From positions 42,559-106,558 of the forward strand of contig CAYYZO010000002.1 in NCBI GenBank assembly GCA_964476185.1: DNA of 64,000 bases, written 5' to 3'. The position numbers and the translations under genes were made by a program. Below, in pieces: positions 16,709 to 25,949 of the stretch (its first letter is position 1; each line of letters starts with the position of its first letter). The notes beneath the pieces are model-generated. The model made no database searches. It saw only the letters and a list, made by a program, of their open reading frames with translations, and was not told the origin of the DNA. The stretch comes from DATNBU01 sp964476185. GTDB lineage: Bacteria > Desulfobacterota > Binatia > UBA1149 > CAITLU01.

Positions 16709-17604
16709 CGAATCGTGTAGGTGTACGAGTGCAGCTTGCCGCTGCGGACGAAGTTCACGCGGATCTGGCCCATCGACTGGATCTCCTCGAGCAGGCCGAC
16801 CGCTTTGGACGGATCGGTCAGCGCGGTGTCGTTGATTCTTTGCACGACGTCTCCATTGACCAGCCCGATCTTCTCGAAGATCGAGCCGGGCCGGATCGCG
16901 AACAGCTTGAAGCCGGCGCTCTTGCCGCCCTCGAGCACCGGGACCGCGCGAGCCTGCGTGATGACCTCGTTCAGGTTCGCCACCGCCTGCTCGACCTCGC
17001 GGCGGTCGACGACGTACTGGCTCTCGCCCGTCTTGCGCACTCCCGAGGCGGCGCCGGCCGGGCGCGCGCCCTTGTCGCCGCCGCGCGCTGCCGGCTTCGC
17101 CGCGGCGCCGGCCGGGCCTTCCTCTATCTCGTAGCGGATCTTGCGGCCGCGCAGCAGCACGTCCGCGCCGGCCGGATCCACCGCCACCAGCTTCGGGCCG
17201 TCGAAGACCTTCTCCCCGACCGCGAACACATTCTGCTCCCCGCTGGCCGTGTTCTCGAACACCGCGAACGAAGTTCCCTTCGACGCGGCGATCCCGCGCA
17301 GCTTCAGGTCGGCGCTTTCGGCGGCGGGAGCCTCCTCGGCGTCGGCCTCGAGGTCGGTCGCGCCGAACAGGTTGCGGCGCAGGATGATCGCGTCGTCGGT
17401 TTCGCGCCGGCGGGCGACCTTGACTTCGGCGTCGGCCGGGGGCGCGGCGACCTCGACTTCCGGGTTCAGGTCCAGGCCCGCCAGCCGCACCACGACGGCA
17501 GCCGCGGCCCACGCCGTGAGCACGATCAGGCCGTAATGAAGGACCCGGACGGCCTGTCGTAGACCAGCGCGGCGCAACACCGCGCGGAGCGTAGAGAAGA
17601 GCAT
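16705..17604 (-). CDS. gspC: Type II secretion protein GspC
   Basis: 299 residues, first gene of the operon. A short N-terminus, one membrane helix (LHYGLIVLTAWAAAAVVV) and the homology region (ILRRNLFG and LKLRGIAASKGTSFAVFEN) are followed by a PDZ-like C-terminal domain (GFKLFAIRPGSIFEKIGLVNGDVVQRIND). GspC connects the inner-membrane platform to the GspD secretin. ATG 17604 was chosen as the only start giving a short cytoplasmic tail before the helix. The 148-nt gap to the divergent lysS must hold promoters for both. Confidence 0.93.
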   Translation of the reverse strand: MLFSTLRAVLRRAGLRQAVRVLHYGLIVLTAWAAAAVVVRLAGLDLNPEVEVAAPPADAEVKVARRRETDDAIILRRNLFGATDLEADAEEAPAAESADLKLRGIAASKGTSFAVFENTASGEQNVFAVGEKVFDGPKLVAVDPAGADVLLRGRKIRYEIEEGPAGAAAKPAARGGDKGARPAGAASGVRKTGESQYVVDRREVEQAVANLNEVITQARAVPVLEGGKSAGFKLFAIRPGSIFEKIGLVNGDVVQRINDTALTDPSKAVGLLEEIQSMGQIRVNFVRSGKLHSYTYTIR

Positions 17605-17646
17605 CCAGAAGTTCAAGTTTTGCGCGCACTTGCGCAGCCAACACGA

Positions 17647-17675
17647 TTGACTGCCGAAAAAGTGCGCGATAGCTT
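17647..17675 (+). promoter_or_regulatory. Weak candidate promoter for lysS
   Basis: TTGACT (17647-17652) and TAGCTT (17670-17675) are 17 bp apart, in the divergent region between gspC and lysS. The -35 is good, the -10 matches only three positions. No clear promoter for the gsp operon was recognised on the other strand. Confidence 0.28.
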
Positions 17676-17752
17676 CCGCGCGCTTCGGCCCCCCTCGCCG
17701 CAACGCGAGGGGCGGACCACCCCGTCGCAAGAGCCCGCGAGCCCACGAGCCG

Positions 17753-19288
17753 ATGTCGGACAACACCACACCTGTCGCCACGGAAAGCGACGCCCAGATC
17801 GCTGCGCGCGAGAACGACCAGATCCGCGCGCGGCGCGCGAAGCTCGCCGACCTGCGGCAGACCGGCGTCGCTTTTCCCAACGATTTCAAGCCCGATGCGA
17901 CCTGCGGGCGCCTCGGCGAGGAGTTCGGGCCCCTGTCCGGCGAGGAGGTCGAGGAACGCTCGCTCGAGTACCGCCTCGGCGGCCGGATCGTCGCCGTGCG
18001 CGACTTCGGCAAGACGACGTTCCTCAAGCTCCAGGACGGATCCGGGTCGATCCAGCTCTTCGCCAACCGGCAGGCGCTCGGCGAGGACGGCTACGCCGTC
18101 GCCCGGAGGCTCGACACCGGCGACATCGTCGGCGTCTCGGGTCGGCTGTTCCGGACCCGCACGGGCGAGCTGACCATGCGCCTCGACGGCCTGCGCCTGC
18201 TCGTCAAGGCGCTGCGGCCGCTGCCCGACAAGTGGCACGGCCTCGTCGACAAGGAGGCGCGCTATCGCCAGCGCTACGTCGACCTGATCGTGAACGAGGA
18301 CGTTCGCCGCACGTTCCGCCGCCGCGCGGCCGTGATCGGCGGCCTGCGCCGCTTCCTCGAAGGGGAAGGGTACCTCGAGGTCGAGACCCCGCTGCTGCAG
18401 CCGATCGCCGGCGGCGCGACGGCGCGCCCGTTCGTCACGCACCACAACGCGTTGTCGATGGACCTCTACATGCGCGTCGCCCCGGAGCTGTACCTGAAGC
18501 GGCTCGTCGTCGGCGGCTTCGAGCGCGTCTTCGAGATCGGGCGCATGTTCCGCAACGAGGGCATCTCGCTGCAGCACAACCCCGAGTTCACGATGTGCGA
18601 GTTCTACCAGGCCTGGGCCACGGTCGAGGACCTGATCGACCTCACCGAGCGGTTGCTGTCGACGCTCGCGCGCGAGGTGACCGGAAGCGAGCAGGTGCCG
18701 TATGGCGACGTCGTGCTCGATTTCTCCGCGCCGCTCCGGCGCCTGTCGATGGTGGACGCCGTCGCTTCGAAGCTCGGCGTGTCGCGTGACGAGGCGCTCG
18801 ACCTTCGCGTGCTCTCCAGGGCTGCCGACGACCTCGCCCTCGACCCGAAGAAGCGCCAGCCCGGGCTCGGCCTGCTCGCCGACGTGTTCGAGGCGACCTG
18901 CGAGGACGACCTCGTGCAACCGACGTTCGTCACGGAGTTCCCGCTGGAGATCTCCCCGCTCGCGCGCCGCAACGACGCGGACCCGCGCTTCGTCGACCGC
19001 TTCGAGCTGTACGTGGCCAGGCGCGAGATCGCCAACGGCTTCTCGGAGCTCAACGACCCCGAGGACCAGCACGAGCGCTTCCTCGAGCAGGCGCGCCGCC
19101 GCGAGGCCGGCGACGACGAGGCCTGCGAGGTCGACGAGGACTACGTGCGCGCGCTCGAGGTCGGCCTGCCGCCGACGGCCGGCGAGGGCATCGGCATCGA
19201 CCGCCTCGTCATGCTGCTGACCGACTCCGCCTCGATTCGCGACGTGCTCCTGTTCCCCCACCTGCGGCACGAGGGCCGCGTCCGGTAG
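17753..19288 (+). CDS. lysS: Lysyl-tRNA synthetase, class II
   Basis: 511 residues. The N-terminal OB-fold anticodon-binding domain (GGRIVAVRDFGKTTFLKLQDGSGSIQLF) precedes the class II core. Motif 2 is FEIGRMFRNEGIS with HNPEFTMCEFYQAW, and motif 3 is GEGIGIDRLVMLLTDSASIRDVLLFP. It charges tRNA-Lys. The protein is of normal length and all active-site motifs are present. It is followed 54 nt later by the lolCE-like gene, a pairing seen in several Gram-negative groups. Confidence 0.98.
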   Translation: MSDNTTPVATESDAQIAARENDQIRARRAKLADLRQTGVAFPNDFKPDATCGRLGEEFGPLSGEEVEERSLEYRLGGRIVAVRDFGKTTFLKLQDGSGSIQLFANRQALGEDGYAVARRLDTGDIVGVSGRLFRTRTGELTMRLDGLRLLVKALRPLPDKWHGLVDKEARYRQRYVDLIVNEDVRRTFRRRAAVIGGLRRFLEGEGYLEVETPLLQPIAGGATARPFVTHHNALSMDLYMRVAPELYLKRLVVGGFERVFEIGRMFRNEGISLQHNPEFTMCEFYQAWATVEDLIDLTERLLSTLAREVTGSEQVPYGDVVLDFSAPLRRLSMVDAVASKLGVSRDEALDLRVLSRAADDLALDPKKRQPGLGLLADVFEATCEDDLVQPTFVTEFPLEISPLARRNDADPRFVDRFELYVARREIANGFSELNDPEDQHERFLEQARRREAGDDEACEVDEDYVRALEVGLPPTAGEGIGIDRLVMLLTDSASIRDVLLFPHLRHEGRVR

Positions 19289-19342
19289 TCCTGCGGCGCC
19301 ACGAGGCGCTGCGCGGCACACGGGCAAACGACGGGGCGGGCG

Positions 19343-20587
19343 ATGTCGTGGGAGCTCTTCGTCGGGCTGCGCTACCTGCGCTCGCGGCGCAGCGAGGCGT
19401 TCGTGTCGGTCATCACGCTGATCTCGACGCTCGGCGTGCTGCTCGGCGTGATGGTGCTCACGATCGCGCTCGCGATCATGACGGGCTTCGAGGAAGACCT
19501 TCGCGCCCGCATCCTCGGCCTGCACCCGCACCTCCGCGTGACGAACCGGCTGGGCACCGGCGTGATCGACCAGCCCGACGACATCGTGGCCGCTCTGCGA
19601 GGCGATCCGCGCGTCGAGGACGCCGCGGCGGTCGTGCAGTCGCAGATGCTCGTCTCGGCCGACGACACGCTGCTCGGCGTCTACGCGCGCGGCATCGACG
19701 AGAAGTCCGGCAGCTCGACGGCCGGCATCGAGCGCTACGTGGTCGAAGGCTCGCTCGACGACGTCGGCAAGCGCATCCGCTCCGACGGCGTCGAGTTGCC
19801 GACGATCATGGTCGGCCGCGAGCTGGCTGACAAGCTGGTCGTGATGCGCGGCGACGTCGTGCGGCTGATGTCGCCGCGGTTCTCCGCGAGCCCGATGGGC
19901 GCGATGCCGCGCAGCCGGCGTTTCGTCGTCGCGGCGATCTTCGACTCGGGCATGGTCGAGTACGACAGCGCGCTCGTCTTCCTCGGCATCGACGACGCGC
20001 GCGCGCTGTTCGGCGTGGGCCGCATCGCCACCGGCATCGAGGCGCGGCTCGTGGAGCCGTACTCGGCCCCCGAGGTGGCCGCCGACCTGAACGAGCGCCT
20101 CGGCATGCCCTACTGGGTCGAGCCGTGGACGGAGGCCCACCGCAACGTCTTCGCGGCGCTCAAGCTCGAGAAGACCGCCTACTTCCTGATCCTGCTGCTG
20201 ATCATCCTGGTCGCGGCCTTCACCATCGTCTCGACGCTGTACATGGTCGTGATGGAGAAGCGGCGCGACATCGCGGTGCTGAAGACGATGGGTGCCGACG
20301 ACGCGAGCATCGCGCGGATCTTCGTGATGAAGGGCCTCCTGATCGGCGGAGTGGGGACGGTCTCCGGCGCGCTGGCGGGCTGGCTCGGGTGCCTGGCTCT
20401 GGCGCGCTACGAGTTCATCCAGCTGCCCCCGGGGGTCTTCTACGTGAACACCCTGCCGGTCCGGCTGGAGGCGGAGAACTTCGCCATGGTCATGGCCGCC
20501 TCGATGGCGATCTGCCTCGGGGCGTGCCTGTTCCCGGCCTGGAAGGCCTCCCGGGTCGTGCCGGTCGACGTGCTGCGCTATGAGTGA
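19343..20587 (+). CDS. lolC: Lipoprotein-releasing ABC transporter permease LolC/E
   Basis: 414 residues: one N-terminal transmembrane helix (VSVITLISTLGVLLGVMVLTIAL), a large periplasmic MacB-like domain (about 50-260), then three C-terminal helices of the FtsX fold (IILVAAFTIVSTLYMVVMEKRRDIAVLKTMGA). With LolD it extracts lipoproteins from the inner membrane for transfer to LolA. Only one permease gene is present next to lolD, so it may act as a homodimer (LolF-like single-permease systems are known). Its stop overlaps the lolD start by 8 nt. Confidence 0.93.
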   Translation: MSWELFVGLRYLRSRRSEAFVSVITLISTLGVLLGVMVLTIALAIMTGFEEDLRARILGLHPHLRVTNRLGTGVIDQPDDIVAALRGDPRVEDAAAVVQSQMLVSADDTLLGVYARGIDEKSGSSTAGIERYVVEGSLDDVGKRIRSDGVELPTIMVGRELADKLVVMRGDVVRLMSPRFSASPMGAMPRSRRFVVAAIFDSGMVEYDSALVFLGIDDARALFGVGRIATGIEARLVEPYSAPEVAADLNERLGMPYWVEPWTEAHRNVFAALKLEKTAYFLILLLIILVAAFTIVSTLYMVVMEKRRDIAVLKTMGADDASIARIFVMKGLLIGGVGTVSGALAGWLGCLALARYEFIQLPPGVFYVNTLPVRLEAENFAMVMAASMAICLGACLFPAWKASRVVPVDVLRYE

Positions 20588-21290
20588 CGCCGCGCGTTCG
20601 TCCAGCGACGCCGCCGCCGTGCGGGCCGAGGGGCTCGTGCGGCGCTACGACGACCGCGAGGCCGTGATCGAAGTGCTGCGCGGGGTCGACCTGACGGTCG
20701 CGCGGGGCGAGTCGGTCGCGGTGGTCGGGGAGTCGGGCACCGGCAAGAGCACGCTGCTGCACCTGCTCGGCGGGCTTGACCGGCCCGACGGGGGGACGGT
20801 GCGGATCCGCGGGATCGACCTCTACGGACTGCCGGATCGCGAACGGACGGCGCTGCGCGGGAAGGACATCGGCTTCGTGTTCCAGTTCCACCACTTGCTC
20901 GGCGATTTCGACGCGATCGAGAACGTGATGATGCCGCTGCTCGTGTCCGGCCTGGCGCGCTCGGCCGCGCGGCGGCGCGCCGCCGAGGTGCTGGACCGGG
21001 TCGGCCTGTCCCACCGGCTCGGGCACCGGCCCGGCGAGCTCTCGGGCGGCGAGCAGCAGCGGGTCGCGGTGGCCAGGGCGCTGGTCGGCCGCCCCTCGGT
21101 CGTGCTGGCCGACGAGCCGACCGGCAACCTCGACCCGACCACGGCCGAGGACGTGCACCGGCTGCTGCGCGACGTGCAGCGGGAAGAGGGGGCCGCCCTG
21201 GTCGTGGCTACGCACAATTTCGGTCTGGCCGGTTTGCTCGACCGGAGGCTACGGATGGAAGGTGGCGTGTTGAAGGAGGATCGGACGTGA
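20580..21290 (+). CDS. lolD: Lipoprotein-releasing ABC transporter ATP-binding protein LolD
   Basis: 236 residues. Walker A GESGTGKSTLLHLLGG, Q-loop FVFQFHHLLGDFDAIENV (the LolD-type FQFHHLL), signature LSGGEQQRVAVARAL and Walker B VVLADEPTGNLD are all intact. It supplies energy for lipoprotein release with the upstream permease, whose frame it overlaps. The stop overlaps the bamA GTG start (GTGA), so permease, ATPase and BamA appear co-translated. Confidence 0.96.
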   Translation: MSDAARSSSDAAAVRAEGLVRRYDDREAVIEVLRGVDLTVARGESVAVVGESGTGKSTLLHLLGGLDRPDGGTVRIRGIDLYGLPDRERTALRGKDIGFVFQFHHLLGDFDAIENVMMPLLVSGLARSAARRRAAEVLDRVGLSHRLGHRPGELSGGEQQRVAVARALVGRPSVVLADEPTGNLDPTTAEDVHRLLRDVQREEGAALVVATHNFGLAGLLDRRLRMEGGVLKEDRT

Positions 21291-23710
21291 AGCTGACCAG
21301 GGTTGGAACGGCCGCGCTAGCGGCCTGCTGCGTCTGCGGCGCGCTCCTCGCGCCGCTCGTCCCGTCCGGCTTCCCGGTCGCCTCGGCGCTGGCCGCCGAG
21401 CGCCCTGCGGCGGCCGAGTCCGAGCACGGCCGGGTCGTGCGCTCGATCCGCGTCGAAGGATTCCGCCGCGTCGAGGAATCGGCGATCCGCATCCACATCT
21501 CGCAGCCGACCGGCATCGCGCTCGACGACGCCGTCGTCGACAAGGACGTGAAGGCCATCTTCAAGATGGGGTTCTTCGACAACGTCTGGGTCACGACCGA
21601 GCCGGCGACCGGCGGCATCGCGCTCGTCTACCACGTCGACGAGCGACCCTACGTCGCGAAGGTCGAGTTCGAGGGCAACGAGAACGTCGACAAGGCGGAC
21701 CTCGAGGCGGTGATCGGCATCCGCCCGCGCACCGTGTTCGACCCGCAGAAGGCCTGGGAAGGCATCCGCGAGGCGAAGAAGGTCTACGCCGGCGAGGGCT
21801 ATCCCGACGCGAAGATCGAGTACCAGGTCGTCCCCGACCAGGACGGCAACGCGACGATCCGGTACGTGATCGACGAGGGCAAGGAAGTCCTCGTCGACGA
21901 GATCCACTTCCAGGGCGTCGAGGCGTTCAGCGAGGGCAGGCTTCGTCGCGTGATGTCCACGCGCCGCAAGTGGATCCTCTCCTGGTTCACGGGCGCGGGC
22001 ATCCTGAAGGATGAGGAGCTCAAGACCGACGTCGAGCGCCTGACCGCTTTCTACTACGACAACGGCTACATCCACGTGCGCGTCGACGACATCGACGTCC
22101 GGCGCGAGGGCGACGACCTGATCCTCACCGTCCGCATCGAGGAAGGAGCGCAGTTCCGCGTCGGCAACGTGTCCTTCGAGGGCGAGGTGCTGGCGGACCA
22201 GGAAGTGCTGCGCGAGGCCTCGGGGCTGAAGAGCGGCGAGATCTTCAAGCCGAGCCGCCTGCGCGAGTCGATCTTCTCCGTCACCGAGGCGTACGGCGAC
22301 CTCGGCCGCGCCTTTGCCCAGGCCGATCCGCTGACCAACGTGAACCCCGAGATCAAGACGGTCGACATCGCGTTCAAGATGACCGCCGGACCGCTCGTCT
22401 CGGTCGACCGCATCGAGATCCGCGGCAACACGAAGACGCGCGACGAGGTGATCCGGCGCGAGCTCCGGATCCAGGAGGGCGAGCAGTTCAGCGGCAAGGG
22501 GCTCCGGCAGGGCACGAGCCGCGTTCGCCGCCTCGGCATCTTCGACGAGGTGAACGTCGACAGCTCGAAGACCGACGAGGAAGACAAGGTGAACCTCGTC
22601 GTCGACGTGAAGGAGGGCCGCACCGGCACGTTCTCGGCGGGCGCGGGATTCAGCTCCGAGGACCAGTTGCTGGCGAACGCGCGCATCACCGAGCGCAACC
22701 TGTTCGGCCGCGGCCAGACGGCGACCTTCAACGTCGACTTCGGCCAGCGGCGGCAGAACTTCCGCCTCGCGTTCACCGAGCCGTGGGCGTTCGACATCCC
22801 GCTTCTGCTCGGCGTCGACGCGTTCAGCTGGAGCTTCCGCTTCAGCGACTTCGAGCGCGGGGGCACCGGCGTGTCGCTGCGCGCGAGCTATCCGCTGTGG
22901 GAGCTGGGCCTGCGCAACGCGCTCGGCGCTTCCCTCGACGACATCCGCCTCGGCCTCGAGTACCGCATCGAGCACACCGTCATCGACGGCGTGTCGCGCA
23001 CGGCGCCGGCGAGCATCAAGAACGAGGAAGGCACCTACCTGACGAGCAGCCTTCGCCCGTCGCTGTCGCGCAACACGATCGACCAGCCGTTCGACCCGAC
23101 CGAGGGCTCGATCAACACGATGTCGGCCGAGTTCGCCGGCCTCGGCGGCGACAACGACTTCACGAAGTTCGACGTCTCCTCGCGCTGGTACTTCCCGTTC
23201 TACCGCGCCGAGAGCGGCTGGAAGCTGGTCTACTCGATCGCCGGCACGTTCGGCTACGGTTTCGGCAACGGCGGCACTTCCGGAGTCGAGCTCCCGCTGT
23301 CCGAGCGCTACTTCCCGGGCGGCATCAACACCGTGCGCGGCTTCCAGGTCCGCACGCTCGGCCCGCGCGAGGACTGGCGCGACTACAAGTACGGCGAGAT
23401 CCGCAGCAGCGAGGTCGGCGGCAGCAGCCAGCTGATCATCAACAACGAGATCATCTTCCCGATCATCCCCGACGCCGGCGTCAAGGGAGTGCTGTTCTTC
23501 GACGCCGGCAACGCGTGGCTGCGCGACGACGGCGACCCGGCCACGAACGACAAGGGCATCGATCTCTCGGACCTGCGCCTGGCGACGGGCGTCGGACTTC
23601 GCTGGCTGTCGCCGTTCGGCCCGCTGCGCATCGAGATCGGATTCCCGCTCAACTCCAAGCCCCAGGACGAGGAGAGCATCGTGCTGTTCTCCTTCGGCAC
23701 CCCGTACTGA
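21287..23710 (+). CDS. bamA: Outer-membrane protein assembly factor BamA
   Basis: 807 residues from GTG 21287, with AAGGAGGA at 21273-21280 and a GTGA overlap with lolD. A signal peptide is followed by five POTRA domains (about 45-440; for example VRSIRVEGFRRVEESAIRIH and VDRIEIRGNTKTRDEVIRREL). The 16-strand barrel carries the VRGF motif of loop 6 (GGINTVRGFQVRTLGPR). The last residues are FSFGTPY, ending in an aromatic residue as usual for barrels, though Tyr rather than Phe. It folds outer-membrane beta-barrels. Skp follows directly. Confidence 0.98.
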   Translation: MKLTRVGTAALAACCVCGALLAPLVPSGFPVASALAAERPAAAESEHGRVVRSIRVEGFRRVEESAIRIHISQPTGIALDDAVVDKDVKAIFKMGFFDNVWVTTEPATGGIALVYHVDERPYVAKVEFEGNENVDKADLEAVIGIRPRTVFDPQKAWEGIREAKKVYAGEGYPDAKIEYQVVPDQDGNATIRYVIDEGKEVLVDEIHFQGVEAFSEGRLRRVMSTRRKWILSWFTGAGILKDEELKTDVERLTAFYYDNGYIHVRVDDIDVRREGDDLILTVRIEEGAQFRVGNVSFEGEVLADQEVLREASGLKSGEIFKPSRLRESIFSVTEAYGDLGRAFAQADPLTNVNPEIKTVDIAFKMTAGPLVSVDRIEIRGNTKTRDEVIRRELRIQEGEQFSGKGLRQGTSRVRRLGIFDEVNVDSSKTDEEDKVNLVVDVKEGRTGTFSAGAGFSSEDQLLANARITERNLFGRGQTATFNVDFGQRRQNFRLAFTEPWAFDIPLLLGVDAFSWSFRFSDFERGGTGVSLRASYPLWELGLRNALGASLDDIRLGLEYRIEHTVIDGVSRTAPASIKNEEGTYLTSSLRPSLSRNTIDQPFDPTEGSINTMSAEFAGLGGDNDFTKFDVSSRWYFPFYRAESGWKLVYSIAGTFGYGFGNGGTSGVELPLSERYFPGGINTVRGFQVRTLGPREDWRDYKYGEIRSSEVGGSSQLIINNEIIFPIIPDAGVKGVLFFDAGNAWLRDDGDPATNDKGIDLSDLRLATGVGLRWLSPFGPLRIEIGFPLNSKPQDEESIVLFSFGTPY

Positions 23711-23735
23711 ACCCCGCATGCGAACAGGAGACATG

Positions 23736-24254
23736 ATGAAGAAGTGGATCGTCCCGACCGCCCTCGCGCTGGCCCTCGTGGCCGGCCTGGGCGCCGCCCC
23801 TGCCTCGGCCGCCGACCTCAAGATCGGCTACATCGTCACGCCCCGGCTGCTCGCCGAGAGCAAGCTCGGCAAGGAGTCGAGCGCCAAGCTCAAGGCCAAG
23901 GCCGAGGCCGCCGAGAAAGGCCTCGAGAAGAAGATGGCCGAGATCAAGAAGCTGCAGGAAGACATCGCCAAGCGCATGGCCGTCCTCAACGAGGGCGAGA
24001 AGGCCAAGCTCAGCGAGGAGTACGAGCGGCAGCTCCGCGACGCGAAGCGGATGAAGGAAGACGCGCAGCGCGAGTTCGACAAGTCCCGCGCAGAGATCGA
24101 GAACAACATGATGTCGAAGTTCCGCACCGTCATCGAGAAGTTCGCGAAGGACAACGGCTACGACGTCGTGCTCGACGCCGGCACGCTCCTTTACATCTCC
24201 CAGAAGGCCGACATCACCAACGAGGTGATCCAGGCCGCCGACAAGAGCCTCTGA
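23736..24254 (+). CDS. skp: Periplasmic chaperone Skp/OmpH
   Basis: 172 residues with a signal peptide (MKKWIVPTALALALVAGLG...AASA) and the OmpH coiled coil (Lys/Glu/Ala-rich helices about 55-140), then the DNGYDVVLDAGTLLYIS strand pair that forms the trimer body. It holds unfolded outer-membrane proteins for BamA, encoded just upstream. ATG 23736 is preferred because AGGAG (23726-23730) sits 5 nt away; ATG 23733 and ATG 23718 are in-frame alternatives. Confidence 0.93.
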   Translation: MKKWIVPTALALALVAGLGAAPASAADLKIGYIVTPRLLAESKLGKESSAKLKAKAEAAEKGLEKKMAEIKKLQEDIAKRMAVLNEGEKAKLSEEYERQLRDAKRMKEDAQREFDKSRAEIENNMMSKFRTVIEKFAKDNGYDVVLDAGTLLYISQKADITNEVIQAADKSL

Positions 24255-24282
24255 GGCCTCCCGCCGGGATGGTCCCGATCGC

Positions 24283-25062
24283 GTGAGCGCTCGCATCCAT
24301 CCGACCGCCGTCGTCGATCCCGCCGCGCGGCTCGACGACGGCGTCGTGGTCGGCCCCTACGCGATCGTCGGTGCCGGCGTGGTCGTCGGGGCCGACACGG
24401 AGATCGGGCCGCACGTGGTCGTCGATGGACTGACGACGATCGGCGCCCGCTGCCGCTTCGTCGGCCAGTCGTCGATCGGCACGCCCCCGCAGGACCTCAA
24501 GTACCAGGGCGGCCCGACCCGCCTCGAGATCGGCGACGACAACATCGTGCGCGAGTTCGTCACGATGAACCGTGCGACCGAGCACGGCGGCGGCGTGACC
24601 AGGATCGGGAGCCACGGGATGTTCATGGCGTACGCGCACGTGGCGCACGACTGCCGGGTCGGCGACCACGTCGTGATGGCGAACGGCGCGACGCTGGCTG
24701 GGCACGTCATGATCGAGGACCACGCGATCGTCGGCGGACTCGTCGCGATCCACCAGTTCGTTCGCATCGGCGAGTCGGCGATCCTCGGCGGCGGCGCGAT
24801 GGTCACGCTCGACGTCGTGCCGTTCGCGATGGCGGCCGGCGACCGCGCCGTGCTGCACGGCCTCAACCTGGTCGGCCTCAAGCGGCGCGGGTTCTCCGCG
24901 GAGACGATCGCCGCGCTGCGCTCGGCGTACCGCACGATCTTCCGTTCCGGCCTGCGCCTGCGCGACGCCCTCGAGGCGCTGCGCGCCGAGGCCGCCGACG
25001 ATCCGCGCGTCGCCCACCTCGTGCGCTTCATCGAGCAGTCCGGGCGCGGGATCTGCCGGTGA
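24283..25062 (+). CDS. lpxA: Acyl-ACP:UDP-N-acetylglucosamine O-acyltransferase LpxA
   Basis: 259 residues from GTG. The left-handed beta helix of hexapeptide repeats spans about 1-185. The catalytic His is H122 in YAHVAHDCRVG, with H119 three before it; these correspond to H125 and H122 in E. coli. The C-terminal helical domain has GLNLVGLKRRGF, where E. coli has Glu at the position of Val. LpxA acylates UDP-GlcNAc at the 3 position in lipid A synthesis. fabZ and lpxD, often found between skp and lpxA, are absent here. The stop overlaps the lpxI start (GTGA). Confidence 0.96.
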   Translation: MSARIHPTAVVDPAARLDDGVVVGPYAIVGAGVVVGADTEIGPHVVVDGLTTIGARCRFVGQSSIGTPPQDLKYQGGPTRLEIGDDNIVREFVTMNRATEHGGGVTRIGSHGMFMAYAHVAHDCRVGDHVVMANGATLAGHVMIEDHAIVGGLVAIHQFVRIGESAILGGGAMVTLDVVPFAMAAGDRAVLHGLNLVGLKRRGFSAETIAALRSAYRTIFRSGLRLRDALEALRAEAADDPRVAHLVRFIEQSGRGICR

Positions 25063-25949
25063 GCGGACCCGGCGGCGCGCCCGCCGGGGGCAGCGCTCCC
25101 GGCGCCCGCGAGACGATCGGGCTCGTGGCCGGCAACGGCCGCTTCCCGCTGCTGTTCGCGCGCGAGGCGCGCGCGCGCGGCCACCGCGTCGCGGCGGTCG
25201 CCCACCGCGGCGAGACCGACGAGGCCATCGAGGGCGAGGTCGACGAGCTGACGTGGGTTCGCGTCGGCCAGCTCGGGCACCTGATCCGCGCGCTGAAGGC
25301 CTCGGGCGCCCGCCGTGCCGTGATGGCCGGCGGCATCGACAAGGTGCGGTCGCTGTCCCAGGTCCGGCCCGACGTGCGCGGGATGCTGTTCCTCGGCCGC
25401 GCCTACGCGTCCTCGGGCCACGGCGACGACGCGCTGCTGCGCGCGCTCGCCGCCGAGCTGGAAGGCGAGGGGATCGAGGTCGTCCCGTCGACGATCTTCC
25501 TCGAGTCGCTGCTCGCGACGCCGGGGCGCATCGCGGGGCCGAAGCCGTCGTCGCAGGCGCTCGCCGACATCCGCACGGGCTTCCGCGTGCTCGCCGCGCT
25601 CGGCGAGGAAGACGTGGGCCAGAGCGTGGTCGTCGAACGCGGCGTGGTCCTCGCCGTCGAGGCGGTCGAGGGCACCGACGAGGCCGTGCGTCGCGGCGGA
25701 CGTCTCGGCCGCGGCAGCGCGGTGCTGGTCAAGGCGGCCAAGCACGGCCAGGACATGCGCTTCGACGTGCCGGCCGTCGGGCCGGCGACGGTCCGCACGA
25801 TGGTCGAGGCCGGCGCCGTCGTGCTCGCGCTCCAGGCCGGCGCGACGCTGCTGATCGATCGCGACGAGCTCGTCGAGGCTGCTGCCGGCGCCGGGATCGC
25901 GGTCGTCGGCTGCACGGCCGGCGGCGCCGTCGCGGGGCTGTCGGCATGA
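25059..25949 (+). CDS. lpxI: UDP-2,3-diacylglucosamine pyrophosphatase LpxI (DUF1009)
   Basis: 296 residues with the LpxI fold. The N-terminal domain starts TIGLVAGNGRFPLLFAREARARGH and contains GIDKVRSLSQVRPDVRG. The C-terminal catalytic domain has VVVERGVVLAVEAVEGTDEAV, VLVKAAKHGQDMRFDVPAVGPATV and the final ALQAGATLLIDRDELV. LpxI cleaves UDP-diacyl-GlcN to lipid X and replaces LpxH in many non-enteric bacteria. It lies between lpxA and a Gfo/Idh gene, with 4-nt overlaps on both sides. Confidence 0.93.
   Translation: MSGPGGAPAGGSAPGARETIGLVAGNGRFPLLFAREARARGHRVAAVAHRGETDEAIEGEVDELTWVRVGQLGHLIRALKASGARRAVMAGGIDKVRSLSQVRPDVRGMLFLGRAYASSGHGDDALLRALAAELEGEGIEVVPSTIFLESLLATPGRIAGPKPSSQALADIRTGFRVLAALGEEDVGQSVVVERGVVLAVEAVEGTDEAVRRGGRLGRGSAVLVKAAKHGQDMRFDVPAVGPATVRTMVEAGAVVLALQAGATLLIDRDELVEAAAGAGIAVVGCTAGGAVAGLSA

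Noticed and set aside
11477..16720. A 1747-codon open frame on the + strand opposite gspD-gspF
   Set aside because: It is antisense to well-conserved secretion genes, has an extreme Arg/Ala/Asp/Val/His composition and no domain motifs. Long antisense frames are expected at this GC content.
14246..20140. A single 1964-codon minus-strand frame continuing upstream of gspD through lysS and into lolC
   Set aside because: Only the part up to 16708 (gspD) has conserved sequence. Upstream it runs antisense to lysS and lolC and through gspC in the wrong frame.
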